Origin: Schistosoma haematobium
Lineage: Eukaryota > Platyhelminthes > Trematoda > Strigeidida > Schistosomatidae
Assembly (NCBI RefSeq): GCF_000699445.3
Contig: NC_067199.1
Span: 31,394,402 to 31,458,401 of the forward strand
DNA: 64,000 nt
Direction of reading: 5' to 3'
Under the pieces are notes generated by a model, which was given only the letters and a program-made list of their open reading frames with translations, ran no database searches and was not told the DNA's origin. Shown one piece after another: positions 23,771-34,475 of this stretch (the stretch's first letter is position 1; every line of letters begins with the position of its first letter). Both the position numbers and the translations under genes were made by a program.

Positions 23771-25227
23771 CGTATCATATAGAAGCTGCAAAAACCTAGG
23801 TATTTTCCGTTTGAAACGTTTCTTATAAATTGGTCGTTTGGTCGATTCATTATTTCTTCAGCTGTGATTTATTTCTAGAATAGGCATTTAATTATCAATT
23901 CCTTGTTCATGATTTAATACAAGACCAAAAATTGTATGTCAAATGCTTCTTCTAGTTACTTAGACGATTAATTTTTGAAAATCACAAACCTACTCATTAC
24001 AGACAAGTATTGATTGTCGTGACGATGGATTTAATTTCAGTTATTTATGATTAATTAACTGGATAATTTTTGTTATGTAGATTTATATACAAGGATGACT
24101 GTTATGAATGATAAAATTATCCCCTTACGATTTAAATGAAGATTCATATCAACGAGTTTGTATGATATAAAAAACTAGTTACTACTGAGATATTAATTTC
24201 GATTTTTGAAAAGTATTATGTGTCTTTTCTATGATGAACAAATGTAAAATAAAAGTGATTTACAAAATGAAAAAATGTAATACTAATGTTTGGTTGGAGG
24301 GTTTTAATCCGTCAGGTAGTATCAATTCCCGCGAAACTGATGGTATGCAAGGTTTCTGATCGACCGCCCACAACCAAGTTGTTCTGCATGTCATGAGATG
24401 TAGTCACACGTTAAATTGTAAGAGATGCGTATTAATTTATTTACACATTTTACTATAATTGTTGCCAATACGATTATTATTACACAGGGTTTAGAATCAC
24501 CTGGATTCCTAAAATAGACGTTTGACTCTCTGGTACCAAACCTTTCAAAATCGTAACCCTGTCAGAACAAAGTACTTGAGAATTATCTCAATCTTCAAAA
24601 ATAACATTGAAAATTAAGTTTTAAATGTTTCATTAAATGTCTTATACATACTACAGTACTTTAAGATAGTTTCTTAGTTTAAAGAAATTGGGAATTTGAG
24701 TTTCAAGTTGTTTAAATGTTTATGACTGACGTTAATGTAAATATATTGAACTGGTCCATCTTAATCACTATAACGCCAAAAAATATCAATATATTACGAT
24801 CAACTAACTTATTTGATATATGGACAAGTTATTAGTTGTAAAAACAGTATTAAATATGATGAAGATAGATAAGTTTAATTCAATGAGTTATGGTGTATGT
24901 ATAGCCGAACGAATGATCACTTTTCGTGATTCACTAAAACGCCATTTAATTTACTAGACACTATATATAATTTTAATCTCTTTACAGTATTTTAAATCAT
25001 TCAGAAACAATACCAACATTATTCCACTTTACACGGGCAGTTAATAATGCATGTTCATAACGTGAACTATGTTCACAGAAGAAAATAGTAACAAGCTTTA
25101 TTTATGCCATCATGATTATGATTGTCATCAAACACTCTTTATCACTTTTATACTCTTATTAATGTTTACCAAGTAATTTAGTTTTGCTTACATTAATGTT
25201 AATTAATTATTCAATCATTTACAGTTT
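23771..25227. other. AT-rich DNA, no gene seen
   Basis: No recognisable gene. A GC-richer patch of about 110 bp near 24300-24410 may be an old repeat fragment. Confidence 0.5.
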
Positions 25228-25705
25228 TCTAGATTTAACTGACTCATGTTCTTAACCATTGAAATTACTATAATATCAACAAAACCCATCTGATATTAAT
25301 CAACCTATGCTCGCTGGTAACTGGCTTCAATAGGTATTTCCTGGAGTTCTAGTGAGAAGTAGTGACCAGTGGAGTTCAACCAGGTCTGTTGTGAGATAGT
25401 AACTCACTGGAGACAATGGTGGATGTGTCGCTCAATTTCATGGATTAGTTGAAGTTAGACATTAACATCATTGGATGCCGGCTCAGTGGTCTAGTGGTTA
25501 AGTGCTCACGCGCGAAACCGGTAGGTCTTGGGCTCGAATCTCGCAGGGAGCGAGGCCGTGAATGCACACTGCTAAAGAGTCTTGTGATAGGACGAAACGG
25601 CCTTGGAGTGCTTCCGGGTTTTCCATGGTGGTCTAGCTTCAACTGACTCATGATTCTAACCATTGAAATTACTATAATATCCACAAAACCCATCTGATAA
25701 TAATT
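25228..25705 (+). mobile_element. Head-to-tail hammerhead SINE (family B), 404 bp unit
   Basis: The 3' end of the family (TCTAG...AACTGACTCATG...AACCATTGAAATTACTA) occurs at 25228-25301 and again at 25632-25705, exactly 404 bp apart. Between them lies one full unit: a leader from about 25306, a tRNA-like region with A box GGCTCAGTGGTCTAGTGG near 25490 and B box GGGCTCGAATC near 25530, and a hammerhead relic at 25570-25611. So this is a tandem array of about 1.2 units. Tandem units with one hammerhead each are the arrangement expected for retrozyme-type repeats; pol III transcription is inferred from the boxes. Confidence 0.8.
25570..25611 (+). ncRNA. Hammerhead relic, inactive (family B)
   Basis: The core reads CTAAAGA (G to A), GAAA is intact, but the base at the cleavage site is G, which hammerheads do not cut. 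Confidence 0.65.
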
Positions 25706-28427
25706 ATATAATCTTTTTGTTATATGATTATTAAAAAACCATAATCAAATCTCTACTCATTTTTCTTGAATATTTAGTTGTGCATCACTCTTAGTTACGT
25801 TCTATACTTTTTACTACGATTTCTTATTTTATTTCAAACAACGTTTTCAACTTTATTAGTTAGATTCTGATTGTTTCACTATGGCAACAAATTTGAAATA
25901 AATAAATAATATATCAGTTTATTTAAAATACTTGTTTACCAATTAACTTATGACTAACAATTTCGTTTCTTTCATATGGATGCATCAAACAGTCAGGAAA
26001 AGAAAATCACAAACTATCTAATCCTGTTAGTAGCGATTGGCATTTTAAAAAAAATTACAAATCAATATACTGCAATGAAGCTTTAAATATTGAACCATTA
26101 ATTTTGTGTATTAGGCGTTAACGGGTAATCTATTTAGTTTTTATAAAACAGACACTAATAAATATACATATAATTGATATTGAGGTTTATGTAACTAAGT
26201 AAAGTATTGGTTATATGTTGTTTCGTCATTTAAAAGTATATTTTCTTTTTATCTAATTAATATTAAACTAATTATTCAGATGTAGAAAAGTAACATTTTG
26301 TTCACTGGCATTGATCACTCAATATATTATGTTTAATCACTTTTATGTCGTGTCTAATTTGTCACTTGACAATATCGTTCTTTCTCATATTTACATGGTT
26401 ATGTGTTATTTGATGAAACACATTTACTTCTTCTCTCTATTCTGTTGTCTTATTATGGTGATCATTTATTTCTAATAAGTAATCTAAACGTCATCGATCG
26501 ATTTCAAGTTTATGTCGAAAATTACCCATTTGTTTATTTTTGTTTTTACTCAGAAGAATACATTTTATATTGCTGAGAACAAATTTTATTTGAGTTACAT
26601 ACTGTCACTTAAAAATTAATTGAATGATCGAAATCTCTATACTTTAAGTATGAGCATAACTTCCATAATGTAATTTATTAAAAACAAAAAAAGTAAATAA
26701 ATAGATTCTATTAGTTAACTCTCAATAATAACTCAAGTGTTTTAGTTTTTATTTGTTATCCATATAAATAAATAAAAAATCACTAATATTTTAGTTTATT
26801 TGATGATAGGCACATCATAGAAATGATCAGCTTTAGAACATAGTAGACATTATAATGCTTCATATCATATTTATCTCACCTAATTTATATTTTCTAGATA
26901 CATATTCTCAAATAATCATTATGTATCCATCTCTATGAACAGATATTCATTTAAATATAATTATAAATGTGAGCAATAGGGAAGAATACAGAAGGAAAAA
27001 ACATTGAATTGATATTATTCTGTTTAAATCTTTGTTCTTACTTTGTTCAAGTTTATAATTATACAAAAAGGAAGTAATATCCAAATAAGTATCACCTTAA
27101 GTAAAATTGATTTCATAATTTCTTACATGACTTTTTGATGGGAAGAGATAAGTAAACGGAAATTCGGAATTGAATCTATTAATGAAATCACCTATCTTCT
27201 ATATGATGACTTTAGTGAAGAGCAAACATTTTGTGAATTATTATATTAAAATACCTGAAATGTTTTCGAGATTAAAATTAAGGAACTTTATCTTGTTTAA
27301 ATAAGAACTTTCGTCTAAATTTGAACGAATAGTTTCACAATATTTGGGCGCCGAGTTAATGTGAGTCATCAAAGAAGAAGAATGTATTTGTAAAATCTCA
27401 GCGAAAGAATTTGAAGTAAATCCAACTTTTTGCCTGGCAATCTGGTCTAAGCTTTTTCAAGGAAAATATAATCAAACAACAAAATTATCGAATATAAATA
27501 GGTTTACTGTATACTGAATAAGTCATCCAATCAACGTGAACAATGTTTGAAGTAGGTATTTACATTAATGTGTAAGAGACATGTGGTATGAAACGTAAAA
27601 CGTTAAGATAACAGCTTATGTGTATACATAAGTGATTTGAGAAGAAATTTCATTCAACTATATATTGTCTTCGGTCTGTGTATATTAAGAAAAACATATT
27701 ATTTTATATATGAAATGAATCAAAAATGTCACAGCATGCATTAAATGAAGATAAATAAATAAGTAAACAAGATAAAAGACTGAATTCAAAGAGGAATGTA
27801 TTTGTAATTGAAAGATTGTGTTATTTTAATGTTTCAGTCAATGGCTTTAATTTATCTTGTTTACATCTAAAATTTTTAAATATCTCATGTTTATGTTACA
27901 CGAAAAATACACAAACTTAGTTAATATACTTCGATGAATTACATAATCTATACTTTAACTAGCTTTTCTCGCTTAGCGATTTCATGTTATTTGGTTTATG
28001 ATACTGATTATAAGCTTTTTTATTATATTCACGATTGTCACTTTTTATACCAATGTGAAGTAGCAGTCAGTCAATTGTAAATTGTATAAACTTCTTTACG
28101 GCAGAAATATCTTTGTTATGTAATCACCAACTGAGACTTACTTTAGTAACAAATTATAACTTAATATTTTACTACTAGTTACGTGAAAGTTGGACATTGA
28201 AGTTACAAAATGTGTATGTTACCGTTTACTTTGCTATCACATTATTCACATAATGAAACTATAATAAAAGAATTTGGTGAACTTATCACCAGCATGAAAA
28301 CACTAACATTGCTAAATCTGTTATTAATTATTTCTCAAGAAACTATGAAATTCAACCAGATTGATAGTGAGGAATTTGAAATAGAATGTGAGACTAATCA
28401 GAAATCCCATAAATTTATTTGTATCCA
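25706..28427. other. AT-rich DNA, no gene seen
   Basis: About 2.7 kb with no recognisable gene, RNA or repeat. The frame 28210-28473 (87 codons) begins here and runs into the SINE leader; it has no family features. Confidence 0.55.
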
Positions 28428-28723
28428 AATTCACTTGGTATTGTTTGGCTTCTATCTTCCCACTGAGGTTTAAGACTGCAATTGATCACTCTGTTATTGG
28501 TATATGTGTGAACTGTACGTATCCCTCGATATTGCCTTAATTCATAAGCTTTTTGTAAGCATTGATGGATAACGCGATAGTGTTTGGAGCGAATGGTACT
28601 GGGTTCGAGTCCCAGAGTAAACATAGACTCTGAGATGCAGGTACATCCAGCTGACGAGTCCCAAACAGGACGAAGCGCGTGTCCTGGATTCCACTGCTAG
28701 CCACTATCTACCATTATTTGCAT
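28428..28723 (+). mobile_element. Smα-type SINE with hammerhead, same-strand body
   Basis: Leader 28428-28566 (CTGCAATTGATCA, CTCGATATTGCCTTAA, AAGCTTTTTGTAAGC), then tRNA-like body with B box GGGTTCGAGTCCC near 28600, then the hammerhead at 28645-28689, then the end CCACTGCTAGCCACTAT. Compared with 42672 it lacks about 40 bp at the leader/body join, fused within GATGGATAACGCG, so the A-box part is reduced. Confidence 0.8.
28645..28689 (+). ncRNA. Hammerhead ribozyme, near-intact (Smα family)
   Basis: Stem I ATCCAG/CTGGAT is perfect; the core CTGACGA is complete; stem II is GTCC..GGAC. The GAAA box is GAAG, so the A15.1-U16.1 pair becomes G-U. Cleavage would follow GTGTC. Activity is uncertain because of that change. 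Confidence 0.75.
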
Positions 28724-28989
28724 CCATATGAAACTATCTAATCAATAATAAAAGCATAAAACAATTTTATATAAAACATTATTTCTGTAAACCGGAAGTG
28801 AAATCAACCAACTGTGAAAAAGCAATAGTTATATAAAATATTTAATTTTGACATGAATTTCACCGATAGTGCTGATCAAAAGATGTAGGTCACAATAAAA
28901 TATTATTAATCATAATACTTACTAAAAAAATTAACAACTATCCTTTATATCTGTAGGATCTGGACTTTTTTGAATGTAAATAGATTAGT

Positions 28990-29245
28990 TAAACTTAGAC
29001 ATCAACACCGTTGGATATTGGCCCAGTGATCTGAAGATTAAGCGTTCGTGCGCGAGATCAAAGGCCCTAGGTTCGAATCCCGAGAGAGGGATCATGGATG
29101 CTCATTGTTGGGGAATCCCACAATAGGACGAAACGGCCGTGTAGTGCTTCTACGTTTTTAATGGTAGTCTAACATCAATCGGCTCATGATCTTAATCAAA
29201 GACTTAAGAATCTCCACAACCTCATACTGATAAATGGAAATAGTT
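28990..29245 (+). mobile_element. Family B SINE with dead hammerhead
   Basis: Leader TTAGACATCAACACCGTTGG, degraded A box GGCCCAGTGATCTGAAG, B box GGTTCGAATCCC near 29072, then a hammerhead relic at about 29100-29146 whose core reads TTGGGGA and whose cleavage base is G, and the 3' end ATCATGATC-like...AATCTCCACAACC shared with 32562-32800. Confidence 0.75.
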
Positions 29246-30096
29246 TGAAAGTTATCTCGATAAGATGATCTTGTATTACGCTCACAAATTATCCAAATAT
29301 GTTGTAATAAACTGTAATGCAAAGTAACTATATATGAAGACTTTCTAATAACACGAAAGTATGTGGACGTTTTCCTGAAATGTGCCATAGTTTACATTAC
29401 AAAACTTTACATTTTGATTATATTTAATATAATCATCATATTGCATCTTTATTTTTTTTAATTAGAATAGTAATAAGAGCCACACAACATGTCATTGGTA
29501 ATTACTAAGCCGTAACTCAGTACGAATGTTTTAGTTCAGTATAAAGTCAGGTATATTTTGAACGGATCATTGGTAAGATCTTAGTGATAGCGAATTCTAA
29601 CTATTCTTTCCAAGTTTATAGATGTAACCACCAAACAAAAGTTAAGAAACACAAAACATTGATACAGGGATTTCTGCTAATCCCACCCTTGTATTTAGTA
29701 ATATAGGCTCTAAGAAACGTAAAACAAACGATTAGACTTTACAAAGACATAAATAAATCACGTGTATGATAATAATTAAATAATTATGACAAATTGCAGT
29801 GATATCTAGAACGAATAAACTGAATTACTTGTGGAAACAAAAATCCTAATTTGTTTCCATAGCAAGCAGCTATATTTTAACAAAGAATCTCCTCCTTTAA
29901 TATATCTATTAAAATTGTTTATAGGATTATTCTAGGATCAATCAAACCTTCTGAAAAATAACTCAAAATAAATAATGGTTTCTAAACTATACGTCATTCT
30001 ACATTTTAAAGTCGACTAGTATACGCTTAAAAGTTTTTGCTGACACTTAGATTAGATAAACTGACTTTAATATCGTTGAATGAGATATTTCATTTT
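29246..30096. other. AT-rich DNA, no gene seen
   Basis: Nothing recognisable before the RTE insertion. Confidence 0.55.
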
Positions 30097-30122
30097 GTGT
30101 TTACTTACTTATTTACTAACGC

Positions 30123-30976
30123 CTGTTACTCCTCGTGAAGGAGCATAGGCCGCTCACCAGCGTTCTCCATCCAACTCTGTCATCTGCAATTCTTTCCAGC
30201 TCATTCCAGTTGTTATTCATCCTTTTCATATCTCATTCTATTTTCAGACGTAACGTGTTCTTTGACCTTCCGCTTTTCCGCTTCCCTTCAGGACTCCAAA
30301 TTAGGACTTACCTCGTGATGCAGTTTGATGATTTGCGTAATGTATGTCCTGTCCATTGCCATCGTCTTTTCCTAATTTCCTCTTCACCTAGAAGCCGGTC
30401 CGTTCTCTCCCAGAGAAGGCTGTTGCTGATGATATCCGGCCAATGGATGTTGAGTATCTTGAGTTGACAAATATTTATAAATACTTGTACCTTGTTGATG
30501 GTGATTGTTGTAGTTCTCGAAGTTTCAGCTCCGTACAATAGAACTGCCTCGACGTTCGTATTGAAGATTGTGACTTTGATGTTGGTTGACAGGCAGTTGT
30601 TTTGAGTCCCATATTTTGCTCAATTGTAGGAATGCGGTCCTTGCTTTGCCAATCCTCACCTTTACTTCTGCATCTGATTCTCCATATTTATCGATGATGC
30701 TTCCCAGGTATGTGAACTATTCTACATCTTCCAGAGTTTCGCCCTCAAGTGTGGTTGGTTTGTTTGGTGTTCTCCGTGTTGTATTTGAGGATCTTGGTTT
30801 TCGCCTTGTGTATGTTGAGGCGTAGTGATGCAGAGACTGCTGCTACACCGTGTGTCTTTATGTGTATTTGTTCATGTGTATTGGATACGAGGGCTAGGTC
30901 ATTTGCGATGTCCAAATCGTCTAATTGATTCTGAGCTGTCCATTGTATGCCGTTTTTCCCTCAGATGTCAAGGTCT
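30123..30976 (-). pseudogene. RTE reverse transcriptase, C-terminal part, broken (copy 2)
   Basis: Same content as 17162-18015: active-site IAND at 30898-30909, stop in VE*FTYLG, and later frame breaks. The frame 30308-30538 (minus) retains the true C-terminal segment [11 protein letters not shown]...[20 protein letters not shown], which is the conserved region after the polymerase domain in RTE proteins. Confidence 0.85.
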
Positions 30977-31546
30977 TCATAATCCAGTCGGCCACCAGGA
31001 GAAAGAGGAAGGGAGAGAGTAGGAAGCCTTGTCTGACTCCGTCCTTACTTGGAATGCATCTGTCAGCTGTCCTCCATGCACGACTTTGCATTGTAGTCCG
31101 TCGTATGAGTTCCGGATAATATTGACAATCTTCTCAGGAACTCCGTAGTGTCGAAGAAGTTTCCATAACGTCCTCCTATCTACCCTGTCGAATGCCTTTT
31201 CATAATCAATGAAGTTGATGTATAGTGACGAGTCCCACTCAACTGATTGTTCAACGATGATCCATAGTGTTGCAATTTGGTCTGTGCACAACCGATCCTT
31301 AAGGAATCCAGTTTGTTGATCTCGAAGTTGGGCGTCTACTGCATCTTTCATCCGGTTCAGCACCACTCTGTTAGAGACTTTTCCTGTTACTGACAGTAGT
31401 GTGATTGCTCTGTAGTTTTCACATTTGCTCAGATCTCCTTTCTTTGGAATCTTGATGAGGTGTCCTTCTTTCCAGTCCATCGGCACTTGTTCCTCCTCCC
31501 AAATCTTCTTGAATAGAAGGTGAAGCATGTAACCCCCTTTTTCTTT
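30977..31546 (-). pseudogene. RTE reverse transcriptase, N-terminal part (copy 2)
   Basis: Same protein as 18016-18585, with IPKKGDLSKCENYRAITLL and INFIDYEKAFDRV. It is cut off by the same frameshift. Confidence 0.85.
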
Positions 31547-31590
31547 ATTTTGAGTGATGCTTTGATGATTCTGGATCCGTGAGATTCCCA

Positions 31591-31866
31591 TCATATAAGT
31601 GCATTTCGTGCTACTTTGGATAGCATTAGAGCAACTCCCTGAGTATGTGGAGCATTTTCCTCTTCGTAACCAGAGTATAGAAGCATCTCTCCCGTATTTA
31701 GCCTTTCCTGTCCAGCTTGGGTCCAATGGGTTTCGCTGATTCCCAGTACTACCAAGTTGTATCTCCTCATTTCCGTTGCTATTTGACTGGTCTTTTTGGT
31801 TTCCCACACTGTCCGAACGTTCCATGTGCCTGTAAAAATTGTTGCTCTGGTTGTTAGAAGGGGCAT
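31591..31866 (-). pseudogene. RTE endonuclease N-terminal fragment (copy 2)
   Basis: Identical in translation to 18630-18905 (TWNVRT, GISETHW), with the same truncation after about 90 residues. Confidence 0.85.
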
Positions 31867-32561
31867 CGGCCTCGTGACTTCCGGAGGAACTCGGCTTTCA
31901 CCATGAGGTGTAATAATTCCTCTAAATGAAGACTTTATAACTCCCAGGGCCGAGTTTAAATGATTTGAATTGTTTTTTTCTGGTTAACGTTGTTTTTAGC
32001 GAGTTAGTTTTCTACGGGATGGGGACGCTAACCCCATGCTCAACCCTCCTCTTTTACCCGGGCTTGGGACCGACAGTAACTCTAGAAGAACTACAGGTGT
32101 TTACTGAGAGGAAAATTGATCATTATTATGGTGAAATAACAATTAGTTAAGATTTCATAACGAGAAGGAGCAATCATAAAGGTAACGATAATTAAAGGAG
32201 AATAACTAATGAAAGAAGTTTCGAAAACTGAGGACTAAAAGCTTTCATAGCCGTTAACAACGTGTGTAACAGCTTGATATTTAATTAACAGCGGCCACAT
32301 AGTTGGCATTCTTCCATATTTCAAATAATTAACAATCGAAAAAGTGTAACAGCATTTCATATTGACCAAGTGTTAGCTAAAATAATCCAGTTTAACGATT
32401 TTTGACCTCTAGATAGTTGTTTTTTTTCAATGAGAACACGTTTGTAAGTAGTTGAAATGAAGTGACGAAATAAAAATGAAATTGTATTGTACCGAGTTGA
32501 TTGTTAATCATTTCATGTTTAAAATACTTTAGGTTCGTAATTTTAAAACTATCTAAATCAA

Positions 32562-32800
32562 GTTTTTGATTAAGATCATGAACCGATTGATGTTAGACCA
32601 CCTTTGGAAGCGTTCACGCGCGAGACCGAAGGCCCTGGGTTCGAATCCCACGAGCGGAATCGTGGATGCGCACTGCTGGGGAACCCCGCAATAGGACGAA
32701 ACGGCCAACCAGTGCTTTCAAGTTTCCAAAGGTGGTCTAACATCAATCGGTTCATGATCTCAATCAAAAACTTAATAATCTCCACAACCCCTATACTTGT
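32562..32800 (+). mobile_element. Family B SINE with 50 bp terminal inverted repeats
   Basis: Flanked by 12 bp direct repeats TATCTAAATCAA (32550-32561 and 32801-32812). The left arm 32560-32609 is the reverse complement of 32724-32773 at 49 of 50 positions, so the 5' end of this insertion is an inverted copy of its own 3' region. Between the arms are the distal tRNA-like part (CGCGCGAGACC...GGTTCGAATCCC) and a hammerhead relic (core CTGGGGA, cleavage-site U lost; about 32669-32717). The 3' end AATCTCCACAACC matches 29246. Confidence 0.85.
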
Positions 32801-33052
32801 TATCTAAATCAAAATATTCTTTCGAATTATGTTGAGAGAAAATATTACTACTTGAAGGGAGCTATTTATTGAGTATTTGAAAAGCTACACAAAAGTACAG
32901 CGAATGAAAGATATAACAAATAATAAGGGTAATGATGAATTTCAAGAATTTGAAACTAATCATATTGTCTGTTGGAAGAACGCGATTGTAAACCAAGATT
33001 TAATACTCACTTTATGTAATTTTCTTTAAAATTATCACTCAGTCATTATTTT

Positions 33053-33356
33053 CACACATTGTACGAACATTCCATGTACCTAAATTAATAGTTTCTCTGG
33101 TTGTCAGAAGTGACATCAGCCCCGTGACTTTCGAAAGAACTTGACTTTCATCATGAGTAGTCATAACTCTTCTAAGTGAAGATCTTCTAACTCCCAGGGC
33201 AGAGTTTAAATGGTTTGAATTGTTTTTTCTGGTTGGTGTTTTTTTAGCAAATTAGTGTTCTACGAGGTGGGGTCGCCAACCTCATATCCAACCTTTCTCT
33301 TTTATCCGGCCTTTGGGCTGGCAGTAGCCTCAGAAGCGTTCCAGGCGGGTTCAATT
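33053..33356 (-). mobile_element. Fragment of RTE 5' end flanked by ATTATTTT repeats
   Basis: Diverged match to the first ~300 bp of the RTE copies (leader plus start of the endonuclease, seen as GTACGAACATTCCATGT against GTCCGAACGTTCCATGT). It stops at the same 5' boundary as copies 1 and 2. Direct repeats ATTATTTT at 33045-33052 and 33357-33364 flank it, though such an AT-only repeat could be chance. The 3' end of the element is missing, which is the reverse of normal LINE truncation. Confidence 0.7.
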
Positions 33357-33364
33357 ATTATTTT

Positions 33365-34199
33365 AAAGGTTATCAATTCATTTGCTAAAAGTTATTTTTG
33401 ATTTGTTTTAAACATATACAATTAAAAACGTCTTCATTTAGCTTACTTTTGATAAAAGATTTTTACATCTCTTCAGTATTAATGTAGCATAAGGATATAG
33501 ACTGTATGTGATTTATTGACTGTATGACTATTATATTAATGTATACTTATATACCTATACAGTGTATGTTTCTTTCATATTAGAAAGATGATAAGTAACT
33601 TGCAAAGGTGTTTACTAAATTTCTGGCAAATACTACTCAGATGAGACATTAATCTACAGATCATCTATCTCATTAGTTATAATAAAATACTAACTATCTA
33701 TATCGTTTTAAACAAATATGAAACTTAATTATTCATGCCATCCATTGTGATCGTGTTGAAGAATATAAGAATATCTTTGTAAAATAATGGATTCATGATA
33801 TATATCTCTTTGATGAGTAAGAAACAAACGGAAAAAAAGTGAAAAAAAAATAAAATAATCACTTTAATAGTTATTCAATGTCGTGTTATATAATTTCTCA
33901 TTTATCCATACATCAAAAGACGTTGTACGGATATTTTACCATTTCAATTTAATATAGATGAAGTCAAGTTCTTTATTTCTATGATATGTTGCACAATCAT
34001 TAGCTTTATCATTTCGCGGAAATTCTATTCTTATTTTTTTATCTATCATAATAATGATTTAAGTTGGTTAACAATAAAAAAGCAAAACAAACGGTATATT
34101 CTATTTATCCGTTTTGGATTGAATAAGCTTAATCGTTGTTAGGTAATAAGTTTCTCGTCAAAAAAGAACACATTCTCACTGCCAAAGTAGTAAGTAATA
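33365..34199. other. AT-rich DNA, no gene seen
   Basis: Nothing recognisable. Confidence 0.55.
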
Positions 34200-34233
34200 T
34201 TTCAAGCAAAGATAGATAATAGCTAACAGCGGA

Positions 34234-34278
34234 ATCCAGGACGCGTGTTTCTTCTTATTTGGGACTCGTCAGCTAAAC
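34234..34278 (-). ncRNA. Hammerhead ribozyme, weakened stems (Smα family)
   Basis: Core CTGACGA and GAAA are intact on the minus strand. Stem II ends in GAA instead of GAC, so its closing pair is lost, stem III has a mismatch, and stem I relies on wobble pairs. Confidence 0.65.
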
Positions 34279-34374
34279 GTACCTTCATCTCAGAGTTAAT
34301 TTTCACTCCAAGACTCGAACCCAGTACCGTTTGATTCAAACGCCACCGCGTTCTCTACACTAGGATGCAGCTAC

Positions 34375-34419
34375 ATCCAGCTGACGAGTCTCAAATAGGA
34401 CGAAACGTGCGTTCTGGAT
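34375..34419 (+). ncRNA. Hammerhead ribozyme, intact (Smα family)
   Basis: Stem I ATCCAG/CTGGAT perfect, core CTGACGA, stem II GTCT...GGAC with one G-U pair, GAAA, short stem III ACG/CGT, cleavage after GTT. H17 is U, which is allowed but often slower than C. This is the best-preserved SINE hammerhead in the window. Confidence 0.85.
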
Positions 34420-34475
34420 TCCACTGCTAGCCACTACAAATCTTTGCTTAAAAAGCTTGTGACTTAAGGCTATAT

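Larger units (their letters stand above)
30106..32096 (-). mobile_element. Internally deleted RTE retrotransposon, copy 2 (SR2-like)
   Basis: A 1991 bp element flanked by 9 bp duplications GTGTTTACT at 30097-30105 and 32097-32105. It is collinear with copy 1 (offset about 12.96 kb) and nearly identical except for scattered single-base changes and somewhat more divergence in the last ~180 bp of the 5' leader. It has the same endonuclease-to-reverse-transcriptase deletion, same frameshift, same IAND box (30898-30909) and same internal stop. Because target-site duplications differ, the two are separate insertions, not one segmental duplication. Confidence 0.9.
34200..34475 (-). mobile_element. 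Smα-type double element with two opposed hammerheads
   Basis: From left to right: CAAGCAAAGATAGATA, hammerhead on the minus strand (34234-34278), the tRNA-like B box on the minus strand (GGGTTCGAGTC near 34315), then a second hammerhead on the plus strand (34375-34419), and finally leader sequence on the minus strand (AAGCTTTTTAAGCAAAGAT, to about 34475). The two hammerhead regions are inverted copies and the element can fold on itself. It again shows the body inverted relative to the leader. Confidence 0.75.

Noticed and set aside
25475..25560. tRNA gene-like sequence with A and B boxes
   Set aside because: It is the tRNA-derived head of a SINE; no complete cloverleaf with a sensible anticodon arm and acceptor stem can be drawn. 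The same holds at 28570-28620, 29020-29085 and 42830-42895.
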